Source: JBKQVT01 sp963727245 (GTDB taxonomy: Bacteria; Planctomycetota; Planctomycetia; Pirellulales; Thermoguttaceae). From it: DNA of 64,000 bases. The first letter of the stretch is position 1, and each line of letters starts with the position of its first letter. The translations under genes and the position numbers were made by a program. Of the stretch, positions 18,903 to 30,063 are shown one piece after another. The DNA is taken from contig CAVSFO010000001.1 of the NCBI GenBank assembly GCA_963727245.1, forward strand, positions 930,001 to 994,000, given 5' to 3'. The notes beneath the pieces were generated by a model. The model was not told where the DNA came from. It saw nothing but the letters and a program-made list of their open reading frames with translations, and did not search any database.

Positions 18903-19932
18903 ATGCTGCCACCGTCCCAGACCGTGGAAGTTCACCATGAAAGCGGCGTCGGGGCGGCACGGCGCGCTGCGCGAACCGTGGCTGCCGCCTTGGGCTTTCC
19001 GCTGCCGGCCTGCGAGGAGATTGCCCTGGCGATGACGGAACTTGCCACCAATCTGGTCAAGCACGCGCCACGGGGGAACGCTCACCCTCACGCCCTTGGC
19101 CGACGGCCCACGCGTCGCCTTGGAGATCGAGTCGCGCGACCAGGGGCCGGGCATCGCCAACGTCGAGCAGGCGCTGGGCGACCGTTTCTCGACGGCCGGC
19201 ACCCGCGGCACGGGCCTGGGCGCGGTCAACCGCTTGATGGACGAACTGGACATCACCTCGCGGCGCGGCAGCGGCACGCGCATCGTCTGCCGCCGCTGGC
19301 GCCGCGAGCACCAGCCCAGCGTGCGGCCATGCCCCTTGGCGTTCGGCGTGGCGACCCGCCCGCGCCCCTTGGGCCAACTCAACGGCGACGCCTTCGTCGT
19401 CTGCCAATGGGCCGAGAGCGCCCTGGTGGGCATCATCGACGGCCTTGGCCACGGCCAGTTCGCCCACCGCGCCGCGCAGACCGCGCGGCAGTACGTGGAG
19501 AACCATTTCGACTTGCCGTTGGACCAGATCTTTCGGGGCGTGGGCCGCGCCTGCCGCGCCACCCGCGGCGTGGTCATGGCCCTGGCGCGTTTTGACTGGG
19601 GCCAGGACCGGCTGGCCTTCGCCTCGGTGGGCAACGTCGCCGTCCGCGTCTTCCCCCGCGCCGAGCCCTATCACTTCGTCGTGCGCCGGGGCGTCATTGG
19701 GCTGAACGCGCCCGGCGCGGCGGTCACAGAACATCCCTGGTCGCCCGACCAGGTGTTGGTGCTCCATTCCGACGGCGTGGCCACGCACTGGGGCTGGCAG
19801 GATTTTCCCGGCTGGGCAGACCCGCAAGCGGGCGCCCCGCCGGCCGCGGCCATGGCGCAGGAGCTATTGCGAGCGAAGGCCAAAGACGAGGACGATGCGA
19901 CGGTGATTGTGGTGAGAAACGTCATCCCATGA
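18903..19932 (+). CDS. RsbT-like ATPase fused to SpoIIE/RsbX-type phosphatase (one frameshift)
   Basis: The N-terminal 110-130 residues repeat the GHKL kinase pattern (MTELATNLVKHA; RDQGPGIANVEQA; GTGLGAVNRLMDEL). The remainder is a PP2C/SpoIIE phosphatase domain (NGDAFVVCQW; GIIDGLGHGQFAH; VLVLHSDGV; DDATVIVVR) with the metal-binding Asp residues. Phosphatases of this kind reset the stressosome. One extra base near 19069 breaks NLVKHA from GGTLTLTPLADGPR. Its stop overlaps the next gene's ATG at 19929. Confidence 0.82.
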
Positions 19933-21872
19933 AACCAACAACCCTGCAAGACCGACTGGTTGAGGCCGAAGCGGCGGTACGCGCGCTGCAAGATGAAATG
20001 GCCGAAACGAACCGCGGGCTGGTCGCGCTGAGCATGGAGTTGGAAGAGCGAGTCGACCAACGGACGGCCGAGTTGGCCCAAAGCAACGAGGCCCTCCGCG
20101 CGGAGATCGCCGAGCGAAAGCGGCAGGAGGAGCGGACCGCGCTGCTTTCGGAAGTCACGTCCCAGTTGCTTTCCACCGACCGGCCCCAGCAAATCGTCGA
20201 GTCGCTCTGCCAGAAGGTCATGGCACACCTCGATTGCCATGCCTTCTTCAATTTCCTGGTGGACGAGCGGGCGGGCCGTTTGCACCTGAACGCCTGCGCC
20301 GGCATACCGGTCGAGATGGCCCGCCAGATCGAGTGGCTCGACTACGGGGTGGCGGTGTGCGGTTGCGCGGCGCGAGACGGCTGCCGCATTGTGTCGGAGC
20401 ATATTCAGACGACGCCCGACCCGCGCACCGATTTGGTCCGCGGCTTCGGCATTCAGGCCTACGCCTGCCACCCGCTGTTGAACCAGGGGCAAGTCATCGG
20501 CACGCTCTCCTTCGGCTCCCGCACCAAGCCCGTGTTTGCCGAGGATGAACTGAGACTGATGAAGGCGGTGACCGACAACGTGGCCATCGCCATGCAACGT
20601 CTGCGATTGCTGGAATCGATCCAACAGCGGGCCGTCGAGGCCGAGGCCGCCAACATCGCCAAGGGCAGGTTCCTCGCCAACATCAGCCACGAATTGCGCA
20701 CGCCCATGAACGCCATCCTCGGCATGGTCGATCTGGCGCTGCCGAAGCAGGCGGATTCGACCGCCCGGGATTTCCTGCAAACCGCCAGGCAGTCGGCCGA
20801 TCTGCTGCTGTCGCTGTTGAACGACTTGCTGGACTCGGCCAAGATCGAATCGGGAAAACTGGAACTCGAATCGGCCCCCTTCAGCCTGCGCCGCGTGTTG
20901 GAGCAGACCGCGCGCGTGCTGACGGTGCGGGCGAGCGAGAAAGGCATTTACTTCTCCTCCCGCATCCCGCCGGAGGTACCCGACAACCTTATCGGCGACC
21001 AGGTGCGGCTGCGGCAAGTCCTTCTCAATCTCGGCGGCAACGGCATCAAGTTCACCGAACACGGCGAAGTCGCCATCCGGGTCCGGATCGTAGAGGGATC
21101 GGGAAAGGGATTAGGGATTAGGGATTCGGGACTAGGAGAAGACAAGCAGCCGGCAACGCCCGACCCCCAACATCTGATCCCTAATCCCTCTGTGGCGCTG
21201 GAATTTGCCGTCCAGGACACGGGGATCGGCATTTCGCCGCGCGACCGGCAGCGCATCTTCCACCCCTTCGCCCAGGCCGACGCCTCGACCACCCGCGAGT
21301 TCGGCGGCACCGGGCTGGGGCTGACGATTTCCTCGAGCCTGGTCGGGCTGATGGGCGGCCGCATCTGGGTCGAGAGCGAGCCGGGACGCGGCAGCACGTT
21401 CTACTTTACGGTGCGATTGCCCTTGGCCGAGGAAGCGCCCGCCGAGCCGGGGGCCCTCCACGTCCGCACGGCGGCAGCGCCGGCCCTGCGCATCCTGCTG
21501 GCGGAAGACAATCCGGCGAATCAGAAACTGGCCGCCTACATCCTGCACGAGCGCGGCCACACGGTGGACATTGCCGGCGACGGCCTGCAGGCGGTCGGCA
21601 TGATCCCGCAAAACCGTTACGACGTGATCCTCATGGACGTGCAGATGCCGGGCATGGACGGCTTGGAAGCCACGGCCACGATCCGCAAGCGCGAAAACAG
21701 CGACCGCCGCGTGCCGATCATCGCCATGACGGCGCACGCCATGAAAGGCGACCGCGAGCGCTGCCTGGCGGTCGGCATGGACGCCTACTTGGCCAAGCCG
21801 ATCAACGGTCACGAGATGATCGCCCTGGTAGAGGCGTTGGCCGCCGGGTTGCCCCCGACCGCCGGCTCGTAG
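19929..21872 (+). CDS. Hybrid sensor histidine kinase (GAF-HisKA-HATPase-REC)
   Basis: 647 residues, no membrane segment, so cytoplasmic. Order: N-terminal coiled coil (1-65), GAF domain (about 70-215), HisKA with H box FLANISHELRTPMNAI, HATPase with N box LNLGGNGIKFTEHG, G1 DTGIGIS, G2 GGTGLGL, then a C-terminal receiver with phospho-Asp in VILMDVQMPGMDG and a Lys in AKPINGHE. The N box has GGNG where VGNA is usual. Between the N and G1 boxes about 30 extra residues are encoded by a palindromic repeat (21101-21190). No separate response regulator is adjacent; its coupling to the stressosome genes (overlapping start) suggests shared stress signalling. Confidence 0.9.
   Translation: MKPTTLQDRLVEAEAAVRALQDEMAETNRGLVALSMELEERVDQRTAELAQSNEALRAEIAERKRQEERTALLSEVTSQLLSTDRPQQIVESLCQKVMAHLDCHAFFNFLVDERAGRLHLNACAGIPVEMARQIEWLDYGVAVCGCAARDGCRIVSEHIQTTPDPRTDLVRGFGIQAYACHPLLNQGQVIGTLSFGSRTKPVFAEDELRLMKAVTDNVAIAMQRLRLLESIQQRAVEAEAANIAKGRFLANISHELRTPMNAILGMVDLALPKQADSTARDFLQTARQSADLLLSLLNDLLDSAKIESGKLELESAPFSLRRVLEQTARVLTVRASEKGIYFSSRIPPEVPDNLIGDQVRLRQVLLNLGGNGIKFTEHGEVAIRVRIVEGSGKGLGIRDSGLGEDKQPATPDPQHLIPNPSVALEFAVQDTGIGISPRDRQRIFHPFAQADASTTREFGGTGLGLTISSSLVGLMGGRIWVESEPGRGSTFYFTVRLPLAEEAPAEPGALHVRTAAAPALRILLAEDNPANQKLAAYILHERGHTVDIAGDGLQAVGMIPQNRYDVILMDVQMPGMDGLEATATIRKRENSDRRVPIIAMTAHAMKGDRERCLAVGMDAYLAKPINGHEMIALVEALAAGLPPTAGS
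21101..21190. repeat. GGGATTAG-type palindromic repeat inside a coding sequence
   Basis: Left arm carries GGGATTAGGGATTAGGGATT; right arm carries GATCCCTAATCCC. The element is read in frame within the histidine kinase as GLGIRDSGLGEDKQPATP and following residues. Confidence 0.75.
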
Positions 21873-21904
21873 GCGGCAGACGCCGTGCTGCGTAAGCGTT
21901 CACA

Positions 21905-22094
21905 GGGGACTGTCCCGATTTTCGCGGCGCGGACAGCGTTGCCTTTCCCATAGGCATCTTCGCCGCGAAAATGGGACTGTCCCCCTTGCGCCGCCCACGC
22001 CGGGTGGCACTGGCTTTGCCAGTGCTGCGGGCTCTTTGGCGCCCCATCGTGGTGCGGATGGGGTACGGAAGCACTGGCAGAGCCAGTGGCACCC
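21905..22094. repeat. Two consecutive nested palindromic repeats
   Basis: First: GGGGACTGTCCCGATTTTCG facing CGAAAATGGGACTGTCCCC (21905-21984). Second: GGGTGGCACTGGC facing GCCAGTGGCACCC (22003-22094), the family seen at 11006 and 31988. They fill the gap after the histidine kinase. Confidence 0.8.
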
Positions 22095-22128
22095 AACGAC
22101 ACTACGCACGGGCGCGCGTGGGCGCCGC

Positions 22129-22608
22129 TCATTCGCGGGCGTATCGCTCGGCATACTCCAGCGCCCAGAGGTCGATCATTTCCTCGAAGGCGGTGGGAGC
22201 GACTTCCGCCAGGGCTTGGTAGTGGGTGCGGCGAAACAGTTCCCGATTGCAGACCGTCGCCTTGGCGGCCAGTTCCAGCAGGAAATAGCTGGAGATGGGG
22301 CGCACGACCATCTCCAGGCGGCTGAAACAGGTGTCGCGCTGGCCGCCCTGGATGCGGAGGTCGTCGCGGCTGATCGCCGCGCCCCAGCCCCGGTCGTCGA
22401 CGATGGTCTCGAAGCGGAAGCCGGGGAAGCGATCGGCCAATTGCTTCAGGCAGCGCTCGATCTGCTCGGAAAGGCCCAGCCGATACTGGGAGTGCAGCCG
22501 CTGGAGTTCCTTTTCCGTCAGCGCCTGCTGTTCCTCGGCGCGGGCCCGGGCCGTGCCCGCCGCCTGGCCTCGCTTGATCGCCTTCTCCAGTCGGTCTTGA
22601 AAATCCAT
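22129..22608 (-). CDS. Uncharacterised protein
   Basis: 159 residues from ATG 22608. The N-terminal third is a charged helix (FQDRLEKAIKRGQAAGTARARAEEQQ); the C-terminal part is mixed (RFPGFRFETIVDDRGWGAAISRDDL; VVRPISSYFLLELAAKATV). I do not recognise a named family. It lies 44 bp downstream of tex on the same strand, so co-transcription with tex is possible. Confidence 0.6.
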   Translation of the reverse strand: MDFQDRLEKAIKRGQAAGTARARAEEQQALTEKELQRLHSQYRLGLSEQIERCLKQLADRFPGFRFETIVDDRGWGAAISRDDLRIQGGQRDTCFSRLEMVVRPISSYFLLELAAKATVCNRELFRRTHYQALAEVAPTAFEEMIDLWALEYAERYARE

Positions 22609-22652
22609 CGCGTTGGTTGCTTTCCAGAAGGGGACAGTCCTCGCACAGACGG

Positions 22653-25600
22653 TCACTCGCCGAGTTGCTGGCTATCCTCTTCCGCGGCCAGCGGCGTCTC
22701 GGCGGCGATCGGTTCCGGGGAAGAGGCGGTCTGGTCCTCTGCGGCCGGCGCCTCGGCTTGCGGCGGAGGTCCGCCGACGGGCGGCCCTTCCACAGCCGTG
22801 GCCGTTTCGGCCGTTTCGACCAATTGGGCTGCCGTGGCCGCTTCGGTCGCGGCCGGCGGCGTGGCTGGCAGCCGAGCAGGGCCCCCATCCTCCTTGCTCC
22901 CCGGCTTGCTCTCGTGCTTGCTCTCCTTGTCGTCGCCCGGGGTCTTCTTCTGCTCGAAGAACTGCATCAGGTCGCCGAAGGTCCGCATCGGCTCCTTGCC
23001 GATCTTCATGGCATCGGTGATGGGAATCAGGGGCTTTGGTCGCGGGCGGGGCTGCTGGTACTGTGGCGGTCTGCCCTGCGGACGCCCGCCGCGCGGCGGC
23101 GGACCCTTGGGCCGCGACGGCGGCGGCCCTTGCCGTCGCTGCTCTGCTTGCGGCGCGGGCCCGGCGGCGGGCGATTGCCCCTCGGACTGGCGGCGGCCGT
23201 GACGCCTGTCCCGCCGCTGGCCCTCGCCTGGGGCCGCCGGCGCACCGTCGGCCGCCGGCGGACCGCCGCGCGGAGGCCGCGGCCGCTGGCTGCCCGGCGC
23301 CACCATCGTCAGCGACACCCGCCGCCGCTCTTTGTCCACCGCCAGCACCCACACCTTGACGATATCGCCCACGGCGACGACCTCGTGCGGGTCGCGGATA
23401 AAGCGGTCAGCCAAGTGGCTGACGTGGACCAGGCCGCTGTCGTGCATGCCGATGTCGACGAAGCAGCCGAAATCGACGACGTTGAGCACGGTGCCGGTCA
23501 ATTCCATGCCGGCGGCCAGGTCTTCCAGCTTGAGCACGCCCTGTTTGAAGACCGGCGGGGGCAAGTCCTCGCGCGGATCGCGTCCCGGCCGGGCCAACTG
23601 GGCCAGGATGTCCTTGAGCGTGAGCACGCCGACTTCCAACTCCTTGGCCAGGGCGTCCAGGTCGACGGCGGCGACTTTGGGGGCCAGCGCCGCGCTGCCG
23701 TCCTTCTCCGTCAGGGCCGCCGGCGCCGCGTCCAGCCGCTCCATGACCCGGGAGGCCACGGCATAGCTTTCCGGATGGATCCAGGTGGCATCGAGGGGAT
23801 TTTCGCCGCTGCTGATTTTTAAGAAGCCGGCCGCCTGCACGAAGGTCGCTTCGCCGAAGCCGGGGACCTCGCGAAGCTGCTGGCGATTGCGGAAGGGGCC
23901 GTGCTGGCAGCGGAATTCGTACATCCGCCGCGCGGTCAACTGGTTCAAGCCCGACACGTAGCGGAGCAAGGCGGGACTGGCGGTGTTGACGTCCACGCCC
24001 ACGTAGTTGACGCACGATTCGACCACTTCGTCCAGGGAGGCCTGCAGGTGCTTGGCCTTGACGTCGTGCTGATACAGTCCCACGCCGATGCTGGCCGGAT
24101 CGATCTTGACCAGCTCGCTCAAGGGGTCCTGCAAGCGGCGGCCGATCGAGATGGCCCCGCGCAGCGTGGCGTCATAGTTGGGGAATTCCTCGCGGCCCAA
24201 CAGGCTGGTCGAATAGACGCTGGCGCCGGCCTCGTTGACGATCACGAAGGCCACGCCCAACTCCTTGAGCTCGCCGGCGACCATCTCGGCGAAGAAATCT
24301 TCGCACTGGCGGCAGGCCGTGCCGTTGCCGATGGCGACCACCGACAGCTCGAAGCGGCGGACCAGTTCGGCCACCTTGCCGCGGGCCTCCGCGCGCCGCT
24401 CCGGCTTGCCGATCAGGTAGATCACCTCCTGGGCCAGCATGTTGCCGAACTGGTCCAGGGCCGCCAGCTTGCAGCCGCTCTTGAAGCCGGGATCGACGGC
24501 CAGCACGCGGCGGCCCCGCACCGGCGGCTGCAAGAGCAGGTTGCGGAGATTCTTGGCGAACACGCCCACCGCGTGCAATTCCGCGTGATCGGTCAACTCG
24601 CGGCGGATTTCCCGCTCCAGCCCCGGCAGGATCAGCCGAGAGAGCGAATCGCGGGCGCAGCCGCGCAGATAATCAGCGTGAGGATGTCCGGGCGGCACGA
24701 GCAACTGCTCCAGGACGGCCTCCATCGCCGGCAGGTCGGACTCGATCTTCACCCGCAGCACCTTCGCCCGCTCGCCCCGATTGATGGCCAGCACGCGATG
24801 CGGCGGCAGCCTGCGCAGCTCTTCGCTGAAGTTGAAATAATCGCGGAAGGCCTTGATCCTCTGCTCGTCCAAGCGCTTCTTTTTCAGTTCCTTTTTATTC
24901 AAGCGGGCCGTAGCCCCGCTCCCCTTGGCACGCCTGGCGGGCGCAGGGGTGGCACGGTTGGCTTGTCCAACCGTGTCTTCGGCACTGCTGGACAGTTCGG
25001 CACCGTTTCCAGCACTGCTGGACAAGCCGGGCACCGACGGAACGTTGGTCGTGGCACCCGGCGCAGCGGTCGCATCGGCAACGGGCGCAGCAGCCGCATC
25101 CGCTACCGGCGCCGCAGGCACTTCGACGGCCGGCTCGGTCGCCTCGACGGCCGGCTCGGGGACGGCAGAGCTGGTTTGCTCCATCGCGTCTTCAGCGCCG
25201 CTTACATCTACAGCACCGCTGGGCAAGCCGGGCACCGACGGAACGTCGGCCGTGGCACCCGACGTGACGCTCGCAACCGGCTCTGCAGCCGGTTCGATCG
25301 CCGCTGGGGCCGGCGCCTCCGCGCCAGGCATCGCCGCCTCCACGGGCGGCTGCTGGGCTGGCGGCCGTGCTGCTTCCGCACCAGGGCGGCTGGCTTGCCG
25401 TTTCGCTCGGGTCGCCGCCGATCTGCGTGGTCACGATCTTGCCGGTTCGCTGCAAGATGGTCCGCAACTCCTGCCGCAGGTCGGCCCGCTCGCTGAACTG
25501 CTCGGCCAAAATGTGCCCCGCGCCGAACAGGGCATCGGCCCCAGAGGGGACTTGGCGGTCGGGGCTGACAAAATCGCGCGCCGGGCGTCCAGGTCGGCGC

Positions 25601-26015
25601 ACGTCGGCGCCGCGGCCAGGATTTCCTGGGCCAAGTCCTCCAAGCCGCGCGTGCGGGCCAGCGTCGCCAGCGTCTGTTTCTTCGGCTTGTAAGGCAGATA
25701 GAGGTCTTCCAGCCGCTTGGTGGTCGCGGCCGCCTGGATCTGCTGGGCCAGCTTCTCGGTCAGCTTGCCTTGGCCCTCGATGGAACGCAGGATCGTCTGC
25801 TTGCGATCCGCCAGCAGACGCATCTTCGTCAGCCGGGAAAGGACCTCGCGGATCTGTTCTTCATCCATCCCCCCCGTCTGGTCCTTGCGATAGCGGGTGA
25901 TGAAGGGAACCGTATTGCCTTCATCGAGGAGTTCGACCACGGCCTGAATTTGGCGGAGGTTGACGTCAAGGCCGCGGGCGACGTGCCGCAGATCGATAGT
26001 TACCGTGCTGGCCAT
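22653..26015 (-). CDS. tex: Tex-type transcription accessory / RNA-binding protein (two frameshifts)
   Basis: Standard Tex order: N-terminal HTH domain (VNLRQIQAVVELLDEGNTVPF, then RYRKDQTGG), YqgF RNase H-like domain (VLAVDPGFKSGCKLAALD; VAIGNGTACRQ), helix-hairpin-helix (LREVPGFGEATFVQAAGFLK) and S1 domain (GTVLNVVDFGCFVDIG; LVHVSHLADRFI). Tex binds nucleic acid and associates with transcription. Single-base errors near 25578 and 25385 split the frame. At about 1120 residues it is far longer than usual (about 770), for two reasons: a roughly 150-residue Ala/Pro/Glu/Val-rich insertion between the N-terminal and YqgF domains, and a C-terminal tail rich in Pro, Gly and Arg. ATG 26015 is the chosen start. 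Confidence 0.88.
24945..25262. repeat. Repeat-derived insertion within tex
   Basis: A near-identical 36-bp block (AAGCCGGGCACCGACGGAAC and following bases) occurs at about 25024-25059 and 25225-25260. A palindrome of the dispersed family (GGCACGGTTGGCTTGTCC, then AACCGTG) lies at about 24950-24977. Translated, the blocks give the repeated VPSVPGL motif. Confidence 0.7.
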
Positions 26016-26273
26016 AACAAACGGGTAGGCCCAAAGGTGGGGGAAACGCAAGACCGGCCACTCGGGTGCCACCGCCCCAAAGCGGCTGGCGGGCAAAAAC
26101 CATATTCTCCCTGAAATAGATCAAACCCGCAATATACCTATTGCCGATACAAGGGACACCGCGGCCTGGCGCGTCGTGCGCCCTGCGCCGGTCGCAAAGC
26201 TGCCCGTAATCAGAGGGGGATTCGTACTCCCAATGGCTGACAAGGAAGTCACAAGCTAGAAGGAATCTTGGCC

Positions 26274-26523
26274 ATGAGTCCCAATCACCTCCGCGTCTAT
26301 AACGGTCCCCAGGAAGAGCCGGCAACCGTCAGCGTTACGGAAAGCCAGGCCCAGCGGCAGACGGTCACCGTTCCGCTGCTGGACGTGCTGCCGCTGTTGG
26401 CGGATGCGGTGCAGTCGGAGCGTACCTGGCTGCGAGACTTCGCCGACGACGAAGTGACCATTCTCGATCGATCTTTACGAAGTCCTCCTGGCTTACCAGC
26501 ATTACCGTCGCCCCTCGGCCTGA
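26274..26523 (+). CDS. Small uncharacterised protein, frameshifted
   Basis: ATG 26274 follows AAGGAA. The first frame reads MSPNHLRVYNGPQEEPA, then VPLLDVLPLLADAVQSERTW and LRDFADDEVTI. One extra base near 26465-26470 leads to the second frame, IDLYEVLLAYQHYRRPSA, and stop 26521-26523. The product is about 82 residues, helical and acidic. It resembles small proteins I associate with planctomycete genomes; function unknown. Confidence 0.55.
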
Positions 26524-26581
26524 GTGCCTTCCCGGCCTCGGCCTCGGCCGCAGATATACAGATATTCCGTATGCTCACGCG

Positions 26582-26613
26582 CAGCCCGGTCCGCAAGGCG
26601 CCGGGCTGTTTTT
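26582..26613 (+). terminator. Rho-independent terminator
   Basis: Stem CAGCCCGG / CCGGGCTG with an 11-base loop, followed by TTTTTG. It ends the small gene's transcript. Confidence 0.7.
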
Positions 26614-26705
26614 GTTGGGTTGGCGTCGGTCCCACGGACGCTGGCCCGTATCGGCAGCTTCGGCTATAAAGAAGCGTTGGAACGCCTCGGGATCCGCTAT
26701 CAGCC

Positions 26706-29700
26706 ATGGCCGAACAAGTATTTTCGCTGCTGTTTCGCACCGAAGACGTGCAACTGGTCGCGGATCGTCTTGCCGGCGACACCTGGCAGTTTCTGCACTG
26801 CCAGCCATTTCAAATGGGTTTGGAAGACCTCGAACGCGCCCGACATCGGGGGGGAAGCGAACACGCGCGAAAAAATCATCGAGCCGATCCTCTACGAGGT
26901 CTTGGGCTATGACCGGAATGAAAACGACGCCGAACACGCGGTCAAACACGCTGGGGCCGGCGGCGAGACTGGATCGGTGGAATACTTCTTCCGGATCAAC
27001 GGCAACGGCGTGCCTCTGGAGGCAAAGGCGTGGCAGAAGCCGCTCGATAAGAAAGACGCGTCGGGACGGTCTCCGGTGCGGCAAGGTTTTGACTACGCGG
27101 TCTTGTCGAATCTCCGCTGGTTCATTGTCACCAACGGCGCCGAATGGCGGCTCTACAAGACCCAACTCAGGGGCAGCCAAAGTCCCCTCGGCGCGTGCGA
27201 GCGATACTTCCTCAAGGAGGTCCTGGAAAGCCGCAAGGTGTTCCGGCGGTTCTTGGCCACCTTCGGCCGCCATGCCTTTGTCCCGGACAGGGAGGGCCTC
27301 TCTCGGCTGGACACGTTGCGGCGGCAGAACGAGGGCTGGCAGGAAGCCATCGGTGAAAGCCTTTACGCGAAGCTCGTGGACAGCCGGGTGCGGCTCTACC
27401 GGGCAATTCACCCCCAGTTCGCCGACCTGCCGCAGGAAAAGATCAACGAGGCCGTCGTCAAGCTGCTGTTTCGGATCATGTTCATCCGTTTCGCCGAAGA
27501 CACGCCCCTGCTGCCGAGCGAATTTCTCTCCCGCGAGATCGTGGAACAATTTGAACGGGACCAGAAATGGGGCCGCAACGGCCGGCTTTACGGCTACCTG
27601 CAACGCTATTTCGCCTGGCTGGACGGCCGCGACCCGAATAATTTCGGCATCTATCCGTACGATGGCGCCTTGTTCGATCCGGACCCGGTCCTCGACGCGC
27701 CCCAATCGAGCATTCAGGACGATCTCCTCAAGGACGTCGTGAAGAAGCTCTCGCACGAGCGTCACGGGCGAAGGATCGATTACTCGCAGATCAACCCGCG
27801 CATCCTCGGCAACATTTACGAAAAGTTTCTGGGCTACGTGATTGAAATCCAAGAGGGCCGACTCGATCCTCAGGCAGATCGCGACACCCGGCGGAAGGAA
27901 GGCAGTTTCTACACGCCGGAGCCGGTGACGAAATTCCTCGTCGAAGATTCCGTGGACTGCGCCCTGGCGCTGAATCCGGGGCGGAAACCGTGGGACCTCG
28001 CCTGTCTGGACCCGGCCTGCGGCAGCGGCCACTTCCTCGTCGAATGCGTGAATTACCTGTCGGGACTTTGCGAGCAAATCGACGACCGCCGTTCCTATCC
28101 GCAGTGGAAACGCTACGTCACCGAGCACTGCGTTTTCGGCGTTGACAAGGACCCGATCGCGGTGATGCTCACAAAGCTCAGCCTTTGGATCAACTCCGCC
28201 ATGAAGGACGAGCCGTTCGCCACGATCGACACCCACGTGAGATGCGGCAACTCGCTGGTCTGCGGCCCGGAGGCGGGGTTCCGCCTGGCCGACTTTGAAA
28301 AACGAGCGTATCCCGAGAAGTACCGCGAACTCATAAAACTCCGCAAGGCGCTGGCTTCGCTGGAGAGCCGTGCCCAGGACGACCGGCCGCTGATCGGCGC
28401 TTTGGACGCGATTGCCGTTCACCGGCAGTTGCGGGAAGCCTCCTCGCGGCTGGACGGCGCCATGAGCGCCGTGTCGCAGGAGTTCTCCGACAAATTGCGC
28501 GGGCAGTGGCCCGGCCTTCGGGACACTACTCCCTTGAACTGGGAAGTGGAGTTCGCGGAGGTCTTCGAGGACCGCGGCGGCTTCGACGTTCTGGTGGGCA
28601 ATCCTCCCTGGGGCGCGGACCTATCCGGCATCAGCGATTATCTGCAATCCGGCGCCTTTGCGCTGGCCCGGGGACAGTACGACAGTTACGAGTTGTTCGT
28701 GGAGCTCGCCCTGCGGCTGTTGCGCGATCGGGGGATCTTCGGCTACATCATTCCCGACAGCATCACGCTCCCCGAACACGAGCCGTTGCGGCGAATGCTG
28801 CTTGACAACACCGCGGTCACTTACCTGGTCCGGGCCGGCGAAGGTTTGTTCCCCTCGGTCTACCGCGGCGCGTTCTTCGTCGGTTTCGTGAAGCAGGCAA
28901 GCGGCGAGGATCACCAGGTCCGCGTTGCGACGTTGCGCAAGGCGGATCGAAAATCGTTTGAGGGCGACACGCTCATCGAGCCGGTGCGGACCGTTGCGCA
29001 GATCGTCGCCGAGAGCGGGCATGAAGTTGCCCAGTCGCGCTTTCGCCGGAACCCGCGATATGGAATCGATATTCTCGCCACGTCCCTCGACGCGTCGATC
29101 GCCGCCAAAATCGATTCTACTTGCGTTGCCTGGCCCGTTCTGATGGAGAAAGGCCGTGGCGTCGAGATCGGTAAATCCGGCGAAGTGCTCCAATGTCCCT
29201 TTTGCTATAAGTGGGATAACGTTCCGCGGAAGGTCAAAGGCAAGTGGAAGTTGAAGTCGTGCCGTCACTGCGGACGCGAATTTCCCTTTGAGAAGGCGGC
29301 GGACCACGAAATAATCATCGCCGAGACCGCGAAGCGGAAAACATGGAAGCCCATAATCTCCGGGGAGTCGGTCAATCGCTATGGCCTTGGACCAGTGCGG
29401 TATATCGATACGGGCAAGGACGGAATCCACTACAAGGATCGCGACTTCTACGAGGGCAGACGGATCCTCGTGCGTCAGACCGGGGTCGGCATCTACGCGA
29501 CAATCGATGATTCCGGGATGCTGACGAACCAATCCGTCTTCACGTGGAAACTCCGGGGGGACCTGAGTCCGCCGCTGTCGAATTATCGCTCGGAATACGT
29601 GCTCGGGCTTCTGAACTCACGCCTCATGCTCTATCGCTACTACATGAAGAGCGGCGACACCGAGTGGCGAAGTTTTCCGCGTTGGACCCAGGAATTGGTC

Positions 29701-29979
29701 CAAGACCTGCCCATTCGCGCTGTCGATTTCTCCAACCCCCGCGAGAAAAAGCTGCACGACGAGATCGCCGACCGCGTGGAGAGGGTCCTTGCCGGCAAGG
29801 GGCCGCCGGCCAACCACGAGGACTACGAGATCGAAAGGCTCGTGATGCAGCTCTACGGCATCACGCGCCCAATGTGCCGGCGAATCTTCGAGGTCCTGCA
29901 CGACGTTCAACGCCTTCGGGTCATCCGGGAAATGAATATCGCCGAGCCGGACATGCTGCTGGAGGGCCTGCCGGACTGA
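26706..29979 (+). CDS. Type IIG-like restriction enzyme / adenine-specific DNA methyltransferase (one frameshift)
   Basis: About 1090 residues. Near the N-terminus a nuclease-like region (LEAKAWQKPLDKKD within GVPLEAKAWQ) is preceded by EYFFRINGNG. The methyltransferase core has motif I DPACGSGHFL and motif IV VGNPPWG (N6-adenine type). The C-terminal 350 residues look like a TaqI-like target-recognition region (LLNSRLMLYRYYMKS; SFPRWTQELVQDLPI). It contains a zinc ribbon (CPFCYKWDN, then CRHCGREF). ATG 26706 opens MAEQVFSLLF; a missing base near 26842 joins MGLEDLERA to PDIGGEANTREKI. No partner genes, so it probably cuts and methylates alone. Likely horizontally acquired. Confidence 0.8.
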
Positions 29980-30063
29980 GCGGCATTTGCCCCCCGACCG
30001 GCGACGGTTATAGTATGATGGAGTAGTTACACGCCGCCTGCATCATCGAGCGAGGTCCTATTT

